Part shown: positions 23,349-35,423 of the stretch, in pieces
How positions within the stretch are numbered: the first letter of the stretch is position 1
How the letters are laid out: each line of letters begins with the position of its first letter
Origin: Colocasia esculenta
Lineage: Eukaryota; Streptophyta; Magnoliopsida; Alismatales; Araceae
Assembly (NCBI GenBank): GCA_014218235.1
Contig: CM024766.1
Location: forward strand, 70,235,207 to 70,299,206
Direction: 5' to 3'
Length of the DNA stretch: 64,000 nucleotides
Notes under the pieces: generated by a model
Told to the model about the DNA's origin: nothing
Database searches by the model: none
Seen by the model: the letters and a program-made list of their open reading frames with translations, nothing else
Program-made: the position numbers and the translations under genes

Positions 23349-24316
23349 CCCCTCTTATCGGCCCCCAAAAGAAGAACACCTCAGAAGCCTTCCAGAAAAG
23401 TCTTTTTGGCGGCAAGACAGAGGTCTCTCCCCGTTCTTGCTCTCCCTGTGCTGCTGTAAGCCGATTCCCATCCTTGCAAGCACAAGAAGTGAAGATTGAT
23501 CGATGAAGATGATGTGAGATCACTTCCAAGGGAGCAAATCAAGTAGAAGCAGCCAATTGAGAAGAGTTCAAGGAAGATCCAGAGGCACCAGTTGCAGAGT
23601 ATCGCCCAGGGACTTCAAGCAATCAAGGACCTTCTCAAGTCAGCCTTCTACAAGGGAGTTCTTCTGAAGAACAAGAATTACATACTATTCCTCAATTCTC
23701 CATTTGTTCTTCTGAGTCATTCTTGAGATTGTGCATAGAATTGTTGCACCAGTCTCTTTGAATGAACTCTTTATAGATCAGATCATAGCTAGAGGATCTG
23801 GATCTTGTTGTTTTTTATCTAGCCGGTTGTTTGTGAGCCTTTGTGCTCAGATGTGTTGAGTGGTGCACTCTGTGTGTGGTTGAGCATGTGTGCTCAGGTT
23901 TCTAGAGTGGTCGTGCTCTAGAGGTTGTGTGTGAGTTGTTGAACTCAGTGTGTTGGAGTTGTCAAGCTCCAGTGTATGGTGTACTCAAGTTGAGTAGTGG
24001 AGCCTCACTATGTGAGGGGTGGATGTAGGAATCACTGGTGTGATTTCCGAACCACCTAAAAATCTTCTGTGCAGTGGTTTGATCTGTGATTTAATTTCAC
24101 TTTGCGCTAGATGTATGCATAGGATTTTCGCTCACACTACCGATTGACTTGATCACACACTCTAATTACTCAAATCACACAATCACTCATCAGATCTGTG
24201 AATTGCATTTCTAATTTGTCTCTGATTTAAAGCATCTTTGAAAATTGGCTAAGCTTCCGCAGTATTTGGTCTAGATCTATTCAACCCCCCCCCCCTCCTA
24301 TTTTCGATCCTACAAT

Positions 24317-24328
24317 TGGTATCAGAGC
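24317..24328 (+). other. Primer-binding site of element E
   Basis: TGGTATCAGAGC, exact initiator tRNA-Met type, two bases after the 5' LTR. Confidence 0.95.
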
Positions 24329-24421
24329 GGGTTCATATCTGATCTGAGTGTTTCTGTTTGTTCTGTGTGTTTCACTTACTTGTTTGCTAAGTGTTTCTTT
24401 CTCTATACTTCAGTTTGATCA

Positions 24422-26677
24422 ATGGATTCTCGAGGTTTTATTGCTGAAGGCCATTCCATCAATAGGCCACCATTCTTCAATGGGACTGACTATTCCTATT
24501 GGAAGAATAGAATGCAAGTCTTCCTTAGAGCCCAGAACTATGAGATTTGGAGGGTAGTTAGTTGAGGTAGGTCCTTATGAGAACCAGGGAGAAGAGGAAA
24601 CCTAGACAAGGGAACAAATTAGAAGGGCCACCCTGAACTACAGTGCCATGAACATGGTTCAATGTGCAGTCCACCCAAAAGAGTACTCAAGAATCTCCAT
24701 GTGCAAATCTGCCAAGGAGATGTGGGATAAGCTTGAGTTACTCTATGAGGGAACATCCCAAGTAAAAGAAACTAAAGCAAATATTCTTGTCTCTGAATAT
24801 GAATTATTCATGATGAAATCTGATTAATCAATTTCTGAAATGTTTGCTAAGTTCATGATAATTGTGAATGGACTGAAAGCTCTAGGTAAGGACTATACTG
24901 ATGCTGATTTGGTAAGAAAAATCTTGCGCTCTCTTTCTTCAATTTGGCACACTAAGGCCACAGTTATTGAAGATTCTAAAGATTTATCCAAAATCTCTTT
25001 GGATGAACTCATAGGATCTTTGATGACTTATGAGATAAATTTGAAGAGAAATGAAGAGCACATAATCAAAACCAAACCAGTAGCACTTAAAGCTTCATCT
25101 AGTAACAAGGACAAAAATCAAGAGAAAATAAGTTCCGATGAGTCTGAGTCCAATGAGGATGAACTTGCCCTCATGACCAGGCAATTCAGAAAATTCTTAA
25201 AATCTAGAAAGGGAAAATTCACTGGGAAAAAGAAATTCTCATCTGGGAAAAGAAATACTTCCTTTTCAAATGCCAATTCAAATAGAAATCAGAAAATTGA
25301 TGAAGTTGTTATTTATTACAGGTGCAACAAACCAGGACACATGAAAGGAGAATGTCCTGAGAACAAGAAGGAAAAATACAAGAAGATCAATAAATTCAAG
25401 AAGCCTAAAGCAATGGTTGCCACTTGGTCAGATGAAGATCCAAGTGAAAATGAAGAAGAAAGGTCCTCAAGCTCTGAAAGTGAGGAAATCTGCTTTATGA
25501 CAAACAGTTCTGATGGAAAGGTAAGTACATCCTTTGAAGATTATACAATTGATGATTGGCAAGATGCTTATGTTGAATTAGTTGAAAACTATTCTAAAAC
25601 AAGAAAAGAAAATAAGCATCTAAAGAAGAAAATTGAAAACATCCTGCATAACCAATCAATAAACAAAAGAATCTCTGAATTGGAAAATGAAGTGGCTGAG
25701 CTCAATGAAGAAAAAGAAAATCTTCTAAATGTAATTGATGAACTCAAGCTTGCATCCCAAAAGGCCAACAATGACTTTAAGAAACTGTCTCAAAAACTGG
25801 AATTGCAACAAAAAGAAAAACAACAAAGTGATGATGAAATTAAAACTTTAGAAAACTAGTTGAAAGAAAAAGAACAAGTCATTGAAACCTTTACAAAAGG
25901 AAAAGATAATATGGATGCCTTGTTAGGAACAAGAATGAAATCTGTAACACATGGACTAGGATTTTCCACACAAAAATTCAAGAAAGACAAATCTGGTGAA
26001 ATGAGGGAAAAAGCACCTTTAATAAAATTTGTCAAAAGTCCTAGTCCTGAGAAAAAAAAAACAAGCAAGTGTCAAACAACACAACAAAAACTTTGAAAAA
26101 CCAGAACAAAGAGAAACCAAACAGGTCGACACACTCACCTGACAGGTCGACACTAGTCAACAAAAAGATGAAATCTATGACTGTTGAGTCGACACCAGTC
26201 AAAGATAGGTCGACCTGCTTAACCTCAAAAACCACCAACCAGTCAACCAAAAAATCAAATAAAGACTTGAAAAATAAGAAAAATACAAAAGAAGACATTC
26301 ATGACAAACCTTGGACTTCCAAGACAGCACATCAAGCTGATTGGATTAATTCTTGGAACCAATGGTATTACAATCCTTTTTGCTACCACTCTCAATTCTT
26401 TCATCCAAACTTTTTTATGTACCAACAAAATCCTTGGTTTGGACCTCCACAAATGAACAGTCATGTCCAAATGCATAACTCCCATCCTAATGAGAAAAAG
26501 AACACTGGTGTTTTTATTCCAAAAGGAAAGGATAAATTGAAAAAGGCAAAAAACACCACTGAAGCAAAACAAAAGCAAAAAACAAATCAGATTTGGATTA
26601 GAAAAGATTTGCTATCAATGTTCAAACAATCTGATGGTCCCAACAATGTTTGGGTACCAAAATCTTCTCTTCATTGA
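24422..26677 (+). pseudogene. gag: gag of element E (broken)
   Basis: The start (MDSRGFIAEGHS) is chosen by match to A. A duplicated agtt near 24553 shifts the frame. TAG near 24603, where A has Trp, and TAA near 24825, where A has Glu, add stops. The open stretch 24840-25859 has the rest of the UBN2-type region, a zinc-knuckle segment YYRCNKPGHMKGEC whose first Cys reads Tyr, and a coiled coil (about 25600-25850). After a TAG at 25857, 25860-26096 has the HGLGFS motif. The last part (26069-26677) is Lys/Asn/Ser-rich with aromatic repeats and ends NNVWVPKS. Four GTCGAC sites lie in its coding sequence at 26123-26216. Confidence 0.87.
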
Positions 26678-29600
26678 TTGATTTTGCAGGAAGGTCGTGC
26701 ACCCAACTCAAATGTGTGGTTTATTGATAGTGGGTGTTCACGACACATGAGAGGAGATAAAGCAAAATTTTCATTCCTGATCGAAAAGGAGGGAGGTTCT
26801 ATGACATTTAGAGGTAAAAATAAAGGAAAAATCATTGGATCTGGAAAGGTTGGTCAATCTTCCTCAAACTTAATTGAAAATGTTTTATTAGTTGATGGTC
26901 TGAATTATAATTTGCTAAGCATTAGCCAACTATGTGACAAAGGTCACAAAGTTGTGTTTGAATCAGATTTTTGCAGAATAATTGACTCTTCAACTGATGA
27001 AATAAAATTCTTCGAAAAAGAGAAAACAATGTTTACATGATCAACCTTGATAAAAACTTTTCTGAAAACATTTGTCTTGTTGCAAATAAAAATGAAATTG
27101 CATGGACTTGGCACAAAAGACTTGGTCATGCAAGTTTCAGAACAATAAATAAACTGTTAAGGCTAAACTTGGTCAAAGGTCTTCCTGAATCTTTTTCAAA
27201 TGTAGAGAATCAACTTTGTGGGATTTGTGCCCAAGGAAAACAAACCAGAAAATCTTTTAAAACCTTCAATGATGTACTCACATCTAAGCCACTAGAATTG
27301 CTTCATATGGACCTCTTTGGCCCAACAAGAATTCTAAGTCTTAGTGGCAAAAGATATGGTTTTGTCATTATTGATGATTTTACTAGATTTACATGGGTTA
27401 TCTTTTTATCCCACAAAAGTGATGCTTGCCCTGAATTCAGGAATTTCTGTACCACTGCCTTAACAAGTTTTCCTTATAAAATCAAAAATATTTTGACTGA
27501 TCATGGGGGTGAATTTGAAAACAAATCTTTCTCTGATTTATGTGCTGAACTTCACATTTTTCACAAGTTTTCTTCACCAAGAACTCCAGAACAAAATGGG
27601 GTTGTGGAAAGAAAGAATAGAACACTTGTGGAAATGGCAAGATCCATGCTCTTGGAAAGCAAATTGCCCAAATCCTTCTGGGCTGAAGCTGTAAATACAG
27701 CAAATCATATTCTCAATAGAGCATTGGTCAGACCAAAAATCAGAAAAACCCCTTATGAATTGTTGAAAAATAAAAAGGCAACCTTGTCTTATTTCAAAGT
27801 CTTTGGGTGTAAATGTTTTGTGCATAATAACAATAAAGAAAATCTTGATAAATTTGATGCTAAAAGTCATGAAGCCATTTTTCTTGGCTACTCTAAAATT
27901 TCAAGAGCTTTTAGAGTCTACTCTCTCAAAAACAAAACTGTTGAAGAATCTCCACATGTAGTTTTTGATGAAAATTCCTTTTCAACTCACTATTCTAAAT
28001 CTTGCAGGGACTGTCCAGATAATGAAGAGGATGATTTCATTGTTGATTCTTCACCAACTGTTGAGGAGAATGAAGACCTTGGTGAAAATTTGAACAATCA
28101 CTCACCTACTCCAAGTGGATCAGGTAATGTTGTTCCAAATTTAAATGTACCTCAACAGGTAATTTCTGAACACAGATTTTTGAGAGATCACCCAATAGAA
28201 AATGTTGTTGGCAATGTGCATGATAGGGTTAGAACAAGATCATCATTCTTGAATGCCATTCATGAAGACCCACTAGCACTAATTTCCCAAATTGAACCAA
28301 AGTCAATTGATGAAGCTCTAATGAATTCAGACTGAATAAATGCAATGCATGATGAACTTCATCAATTTGAAAGAAATCAAGTGTGGGAATTAGTACCTAG
28401 ACCTAGTGACCAATCTGTCATTGGCACTAGATGGGTATTCAGAAATAAATTGAATGAAAATGGTCAAGTCATAAGGAATAAAGCTAGACTAGTTGCCAAG
28501 GGGTACAACCAAGAATTTGGAATTGATTTTGAAGAGTCATATGCCCCTGTAGCTAGACTAGAAGCTGTAAGAATATTCCTTGTTTTTGCATCTTCATTGA
28601 AGTTTAAAGTTTATCAAATGGATGTCAAAAGTGTATTTTTGAATGGATACATAAAAGAAAATGTTTTTGTTGAACAACCTCCAGGCTTTGAAAATGAAAA
28701 ATATCATAATCATGTTTTTAAACTTCATAAGGCTCTCTATGGTCTTAAGCAAGCTCCAAGAGCTTGGTATGACCGTTTGAGCTCTTTTCTGCTTGAAAAA
28801 GGATACTCTAGAGGTAATGTTGATCAAACTTTGTTCACAAAAACTATAAATAAACAAAGAATTGCAGTCCAAATTTATGTTGATGACATAATTTTTGGAT
28901 CCTCCAATAAGAGCCTGTGCACTGAATTTGCAAATCAAATGAAAACTGAATTTGAAATGAGCTTGATGGGAGACTTACAATTTTTTTTGGGATTGCAGGT
29001 TAACCAAACCAGTGAGGGAATCTTCATAAGCCAAACCAAGTATGTCAAGGAACTTCTAAAAAGGTTTGACTTCCAGAACCTCAAGCACTCAAGCACACCC
29101 ATTGCAATTAATGTGAAACTAGAAGAAGATTCACTTGGTAAGTCAGTAGACCCAAAGACATACAGAGGTATGATTAGTTCTCTACTCTATCTCACCACTT
29201 CTAGACCTGATATACAATTCAGTGTATGCTTGTGTGCTACATTTTAAGCAAATCCTAAAGAAAGTCACATGTTAGCTGTTAAAAGAAATTTCAAATATCT
29301 TGCTAGAACATGTGATCTTGGTATTTAGTATCCTGCTGGTTGTACATTAGATTTGATTGCCTATTGTGATGCTGATTATGCTGGGTGTAAACTTGATAGA
29401 AAAAGCACAAGTGGCTTGTGTTTGTACTTAGGTGGATGCCTAATCTATTGGGCTTCCAAAAAGCAACACTCAGTTGCTCTATCAACTGCAGAGGCTGAAT
29501 ATGTTGCAGCTGGTCGATGTGGCACTCAAATTCTTTGGGTGAAACATCAGCTTCTTGATTATAACCAAGAGTTAGGTTGTGTTCCCATTCTTTGTGGTAA

Positions 29601-29826
29601 CACAAGTGCCATAAATCTGTCTAAAAACTCAATTCAGCATTCTAGAACAAAACACATTGAAATTAGGCATCATTTCTTGAGAGATGAGGTAGCAAAGAAA
29701 TCTTTTAAACTCCTCTTTATTGAAACTGAAAAACAAATTGCTGACATCTTCACTAAACCTCTTCCTGACAGCAGATTTTCATCCTTGAGAAGAGAGCTTG
29801 ATGTATGCAAATGTCCATCTTCTTGA
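26678..29826 (+). pseudogene. pol: pol of element E: protease, integrase, RT, RNase H (broken)
   Basis: Protease at 26678-27040 with WFIDSGCSRHM. A frameshift at about 27037 leads into the integrase stretch 27037-28335. That stretch has HKRLGH and CGICAQGK (zinc binding), LLHMDLFGP, TDHGGEF and PEQNGVVERK (the three catalytic acid regions). A TGA at 28333-28335, probably a former Trp codon, separates the RT (28345-29247), which has YVDDIIFGS near 28880. A TAA at 29245-29247 and a TAG near 29327 follow. RNase H and C-terminus (29353-29826) carry CDADYAGCKLDRKSTSG, STAEAEYV and SLRRELDVC. All pol domains are present despite the breaks. Confidence 0.92.
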
Positions 29827-31518
29827 TATCTCTCATTGGGTTGAGTGTTTAGGCATGCTCTAAGGGGGAGCCACTGTTTCATCATTCTTCTTTGCTTCCT
29901 TGATTCATGTTGTTCACATCTCTCACAAATCAACTTCCATTTCTTTTTGTCAATAAATTCTTCAACTCACATTGTGTTGAAATTCTTGGTATATCAAATG
30001 GTGATTTGAAGAAGGACAAGTTCTGCTTGTCTGGACACTTTCACTATGCGAGAGTATGTGTCTCCGCCAAGTATCAAAAATTAAATATGCAATTGTTGAG
30101 GGGGAGTTTTTGTTCTTCAAAAAGAAACATTTCAGGTTTTCCCAATACTTGCATATCTTTGTCCTGATGAAAAAATTTTGGAATCATCATCTCAGGGGGA
30201 GCTAATGAATTCACTACTCATTCTTTTACAAAATTCAAGATTCCTCTTGAGTTATATCAACTTCCACTCATGATGTGCTCATTAAGTTTGTCTAGAACCT
30301 CAAAATGACTTTTTGATTGATCTACTACATTTTTGCAGTCAACTCTCAACTACACTCTTCAAGCCTACAGAAATTTAAATGTCTTTCAAAGACTGAAGGA
30401 TAATGTGTGCTTTGACTTTAAACACCTCTTTTGCAACTGATGTGAGATATAAATGATCTCAATTTTATAAAATTCTCCTTACATCTATTACTCAACAGAG
30501 CAATGGCACAAATGCTGAGAAACTACAAACCTTCACAATGAATGAAGTGCCATGTATGTCATGAGGTATTTATTGCTATCTCTGTTCAAAAGGGTTTAAC
30601 AAATCATAAATAAAAACAAAAGATGCTCTATACATTTTGATGATGACTGAGTAACTGGAAATATTGGCGTCTGATAAAGGTATATTTTCATGTCAAAAGG
30701 TTGTCATTTGCCCCTTGAAACTGGATAATGAGCAAATCTTTAGTAACCAGGGACTATGGTGTGTAAAAAGCATTAGTTCTTGAGTGAAAAAGATTTACTA
30801 CATTTGATAGTTTGATTAAAAAAAATGTGTGTCCAAGGAGAATTGCTTAAAATAACCATTGATGTCTTCCATCAGTTTGCTTAAAGTTGTTTAACTTCAT
30901 CACAATTGATTTCAATCTAAAAGATATTTTTATTTCTTTGGATTTGGAGAATATGGTAGTTTGTCATTGGCTGTTGGATGTCCTATATCACTCAAACTAT
31001 CATTTTAATGGCTCAAGTCATTTAATGAATATATCCTGTAGGTTGTTGTGTAACACTTGAGTTATTGTTGGATTTTTGTATAAAGATGACAAATGAATTC
31101 TTTGGCCTCTTAAAAATCCTTGTCCAGTTGATTCCATCCATATTTCATCATTTTAAAGATTTCCCATAATTTACAAATTTTCCTCATGCTCTTATCTTCA
31201 ATATTTCTTCAGGCCAGGTCGACACAGTCTTCCTTATGTGTCGACATAGTCATAGCCAAGGTCGACACACCCATCTCATGTGTCGACACATAGGCTGTTC
31301 CAGGTGGTTCAAGTCTTGGGTACCGGTTTGGGACTTGGTGTTCCTGCGGGTTATTTTACCCTAAAACCCCTTTTATTTCCCAGGTCGACTCATAGCCGCC
31401 ACGAACCTTTGCAAACGACAAGAGATTTCATCTTTCTTCCCTCTTCCCACCAATTTCTGTCTCCATCTTCTTCATACCATCTCCGAAATCTCCTATTCTT
31501 CCTTCTTCTCCTGCATCT
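29827..31518 (+). other. Long pol to env-like spacer of element E
   Basis: About 1.7 kb without a convincing gene; the open frame at 29907-30167 has no recognisable domain. It contains three polypurine-tract-like motifs (29863-29871, 30099-30107, 30194-30202) and, near its end, five GTCGAC sites at 31216-31390. Composition is AT-rich until about 31200, then GC rises toward the env-like start. Confidence 0.65.
31216..31390. promoter_or_regulatory. GTCGAC palindrome cluster upstream of the E env-like ORF
   Basis: AGGTCGACAC at 31216 and 31259, GTGTCGACAT at 31238, GTGTCGACAC at 31280, and GGTCGACT near 31383. Four sit at a regular spacing of about 21-22 bases. The same core fills the E LTR. 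The location about 130-300 bases before the env-like start suggests an internal regulatory region. Confidence 0.65.
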
Positions 31519-33445
31519 ATGCCTCGCAAGCAAATGCCTCGTCGTGGTGCTCGTTCTAGAGCGACTGCCAGGCCCATTGCAGTTGAAGAACCACCAACTG
31601 AGAGGAGAAGCAAGTGTAGGCATGACCCTACAGAGCAGCCAGGTGCTTCATCTGCATCTCCTACACCATCCAAGAGAGGTAGGGTACCCTCTTCCAGTCG
31701 AGGTCCTTCCCAGAGGACATATGCACACCCTAGGAGGAAGATATTGGTCTCCTCTTCTGAAGTCTCTGCGGAATCTTCCTCAAATTCATCTGGTTCATCT
31801 CATCCCTCTGAGGCAACCCCTTCTAAACTAGCTAGTGAAGGGAAATCCATCCTGAAACCTAGAGCTGTTGACCTTGAAGACAATGACCTCAGAAGTGCGT
31901 CAGTTCTTCAATTTTCAATCTTGGTTGCCCTTCATATCTGAGTTCAGAACCATATATCCAAGGTTAGTACAAGAGTTCTATCTGAATTTAGAGTGCACAC
32001 CTGACGGCTACCAGTCAGAAGTCAAGGGTGTTCTGATTGACTTGTCCACTGAATTGGCTGCTACATTGTTCAAGGCTCCAGATGCGGGTGAGGATTATCA
32101 TGATTTTGAATTTGACTTGCATGAAGCCTTTTCACTGCTTACTGGACTCCCTGCTGATGAGTCAGATTCAAAGCAAACATATGTCACTAGGTTTAACACA
32201 AACACATTCCCACCTATTTTGAGATTGATACATCACATTCTCACCACCATAATCACACCTCAAGGTGGTGGAAGAGATAGGCTCACTGACATTTAGAGAT
32301 TTATTCTCTACTGCATGAAGAAAGAGATAAAGATCAATTTGCATGTCATCATGTATCAGATTATGTTAGAAACCACAAGGAAGGATCTACACAGATCTCT
32401 ACCTTATGTTGCTCATCTTACATCAGTTTTTGAACACTTTGGAGTGTCTTTTGAAAATGAGCAAGCCCAATCAATCCCAAAGTCCAACATTTATTGTTTG
32501 AAGCATTTACAAAAGTTCATGGGCTTTAGAATTGAAGGGGATCAAGTGAGAAGAGGTCCGGTTGTTATTGAGGCCCCTATTGCCCCTGAGGTTGCAGAAC
32601 CTCATCCTGAAGTTGCTCAATCTCCTCAACATGATCAAGAGGAACAGCCTCCCAATGAGATTGGAGCACCCATCCCTCAGAATGTCCCTCAAACACCTCC
32701 ATTTCATGCCCCTTCACCACTTATCCCTGAAGTGGAAATTCCAACTTTCATTCCCCAATCCCAAGCCTCTACTTCCACTGATGGACCTTCTGTTCCACCA
32801 GAGCTATACTCCTTCTTGAATGACAAATTTGACACCATCACCTCCTCCATCTATCAGATGTCAGAGAACTTTGAGCTCAGAATTCAAAGGTTGGAGAATT
32901 CATTGAATGGTCAATTCATCAAGCAGAAGGAAGCAGCTGATCATGCCACCCAAAGGTTCAACATGCTAATTGGTACTTTGGGTGATGCATCCCTTCAACT
33001 AAAGGAGCATCAGGACAAGCTTGAAAAGGTCCTTGAAGGAATTTTAGCCAATTCATAGAAGAATTTGTTCAACAGTCAAGAGGCAATGTCTCAAATTTCG
33101 AAGACCAGACTTTCATTTGCACACATGGTTGATGATATGGAAGGCATGAAGAATTTGTCAGCTCATATAGATCATGAGATGTCTGCCCTCAAGAGTGAGC
33201 TCAGAAGTATAAACAGGCATGGTGGATTTGCATGCTCCTCTTCAGGTTCTCAGCCCATGTCAGCTGATCTGTCTGCATTCCAGTCAAACATGTATGACAA
33301 CAGTCAAAGGTTGGAAGAATTGCTACACACAAGACTTTCTACAATGCAAACTCAGTTGAGGTCCAACCTTGCTGCAATGGAGTCAAGATTGAAGACCATA
33401 GAGTCTCTCCTTCTTCCTATTCCTCCTCCACCTCCATCCTCTTGA
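31519..33445 (+). pseudogene. env-like ORF of element E (broken)
   Basis: Starts MPRKQMPRRGARSRA, Arg/Pro/Ser-rich with a nuclear-localisation-like basic region (31519-31870). A frameshift near 31890 leads to the globular domain (31868-32296: VQEFYLNL, VKGVLIDLS, FSLLTGLPADES). A TAG at 32294-32296 is followed by 32315-33058 (LPYVAHLTSVFEHFGVSFE, then a Pro-rich stretch and coiled coil). After a TAG at 33056-33058 a second coiled-coil tail ends in a poly-Pro run (33065-33445). Layout and LPY.AHL motif parallel C and D, but the N-terminus is different. I see no convincing signal peptide or membrane segment. Confidence 0.75.
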
Positions 33446-33830
33446 TGGATCTTGTCTTTTGATGATGTCAAAGAGGGAGAAGGAATATCTTTGTAATGAA
33501 TATCTTTATTGAATGAGAAGGAATACCTTTTATGAATGTCAATGAATGATTGTCTATGAATGGATGAATGTTTGTAAATATCAAACTTTGTATGGTTTTG
33601 GCCATTTATAAAAGTCATGGTTATTAGTAACATTGTGTCTCTTGAGTGTGAAAATTGTCAAATGTTGCTAAATTGTGCTCAATGGCCTTTGATGAATGTG
33701 AATGAAAATATTGAAACATGTGTTCATTGTCATTCAGTGTGTATGTGATTGAATGTTGTGTGAATGAATGGCTTAAAATCACATTTCCTTAAAATTCAAA
33801 TTTTTATGTTGACTTAATGTTGCCATCATC
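33446..33830 (+). other. Non-coding 3' region of element E
   Basis: AT-rich with many TGAATG/GAATGA repeats (about 33480-33770), giving a low-complexity tract just before the polypurine tract. No gene seen. Confidence 0.6.
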
Positions 33831-33844
33831 AAAAAGGGGGAGAT
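33831..33844 (+). other. Polypurine tract of element E
   Basis: AAAAAGGGGGAGAT preceded by TGCCATCATC, directly before the 3' LTR; the Sirevirus-type conserved form. Confidence 0.94.
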
Positions 33845-35423
33845 TGTTGGGTTGAGTGTGAATTTAATACATTTCCCCTTATAATTTTGATGATGACAAG
33901 TTGTGATTTTAATGCATAATGATTGGAACATGTTAAATACATCACACATGTAATAACAATGCTCAAAAGGCATGTTTCCAAACACATTATATCACATATA
34001 TTCATGATAATACATTGGACTAATGATTTATGTGTTTATTTCTCAGAGACATGTACTTCTTGCAATGGTAGTGTCGACACACCCACTGCTGGTGTCGACA
34101 CTGGGCATCAATCCCTGAAGAAAATTCATGAAGACCTGTGTCGACACAGTCCCAGGCAGTGTCGACACTAGACCCAGTCTTCAGAAGTCTATTTTGCCAG
34201 ACTAGGATAGTGTGTCGACACAGCCAGTGAGTGTGTCGACACTAGAGCCATCTCCCAAAAGACCTGTTTTGTGGAATTGGGATAGTGTGTTGACACACCC
34301 AATGACTGTGTCGACACACTCCGGTAACTTTTTCATCTTAAGTCCCACCTGGACACATGGCCTTCTAGGGATCACTTGGATCGGCCTTGGATCATGTGCC
34401 CACGTACCCCAAGGGTACTTTTGGCCATGTTAGGGTATAAATACCCCTCTTATCGGCCCCCAAAAGAAGAACACCTCAAAAGCCTTCCAGAAAAGTCTTT
34501 TTGGCGGCAGGACAGAGGTCTCTCCCGGTTCTTGCTCTCCCTGTGTTGTTGTAAGCCGATTCCCATCCTTGCAAGCACAAGAAGTGAAGATTGATCCATG
34601 AAGATGATGTGAGATCACTTCCAAGGGAGCAGATCAAGTAGAAGAAGCCAATTGAGAAGAGTTCAAGGAAGATCCAGAGGCACCAGTTGCAGAGTATCGC
34701 CCAGGGACTTCAAGCAATCAAGGACATTCTCAAGTCAGCCTTCTACAAGGGAGTTCTTCTGAAGAACAAGAATTACATACTATTCCTCAATTCTCCATTT
34801 GTTCTTCTGAGTCATTCTTGAGATTGTGCATAGAATTGTTGCACCAGTCTCTTTGAATGAACTCTTTATAGATCAGATCATAGCTAGAGGATTTGGATCT
34901 TGTTGTTTTTTATCTAGCTGGTTGTTTGTGAGCCTTTGTGCTCAGATGTGTTAAGTGGTACACTCTGTGTGTGGTTGAGCCTGTGTGCTCAGGTTTCTAG
35001 AGTGGTCGTGCTCTAGAGGTTGTGTGTGAGTTGTTGAACTCAGTGTGTTGGAGTTGTCAAGCTCCAGTGTGTGGTGTACTCAAGTTGAGTAGTGGAGCCT
35101 CACTGTGTGAGGGTGGATGTAGGAATCACTGGTGTGATTTCCGAACCACCTAAAAATCTTCTATGTAGTGGTTTGATCTGTGATTTAATTTCACTTTACG
35201 CTAGATGTATGCATAGGATTTTCGCTCACACTACTGATTGACTTGATCACACACTCTAATTACTCAAATCACACAATCACTCATCAGATCTGTGAAATGC
35301 ATTTCTAATTTGTCTCTGATTTAAAGCATCTTCGAAAATTGGCTAAGCTTCCACAGTATTTGGTCTAGATCTATTCAACCCCCCCCCCTTCTCGATCTGG
35401 TCCATCCTATTTTCGATCATACA
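33845..35423 (+). repeat. 3' LTR of element E (1579 bp)
   Basis: Matches 22743-24314. Differences by eye include loss of about 8 bases near 34137, where the 5' LTR has extra sequence before a palindrome, an extra C near 34322, and about 19 extra bases (35389-35407) after a 10-C run. Ends CATACA, followed by the duplicated tttga. Confidence 0.95.

Larger units (their letters stand above)
22743..24314 (+). repeat. 5' LTR of element E (1572 bp)
   Basis: Bounded by TGTTGGGTTG and CCTACA, with the primer site two bases after. Contains eight GTCGAC-type palindromes (22969-23223), a strong TATA box and an 11-C run (24285-24295). The first 130 bases differ from the 3' LTR at very few positions. Confidence 0.95.
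22743..35423 (+). mobile_element. Element E: Sirevirus-type copia element with both LTRs, innermost insertion
   Basis: 12,681 bases: 5' LTR 22743-24314, primer site, gag, pol, env-like ORF, polypurine tract, 3' LTR 33845-35423. A perfect 5-bp target duplication, tttga, flanks it (22738-22742, 35424-35428), with the C LTR resuming exactly on the far side. LTR copies are close (1572 and 1579 bases), so it is the youngest copia insertion here by nesting. Coding regions carry several stops and frameshifts, so it is not autonomous. Confidence 0.96.

Noticed and set aside
24317..24328. tRNA gene near the TGGTATCAGAGC sites
   Set aside because: Only the 12-base complement of a tRNA end is present, as expected for primer-binding sites; no tRNA fold surrounds any of them.
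29907..30167. 86-residue open frame after E pol
   Set aside because: No domain and no counterpart in C or D; it contains a polypurine-like motif and lies in non-coding spacer.
31280..31831. 183-residue frame overlapping the start of the E env-like ORF
   Set aside because: It is Leu/Ser/His-rich in a different frame, arises from the Pro/Ser-rich coding sequence, and lacks a family match; the 31519 frame continues the env-like plan better.
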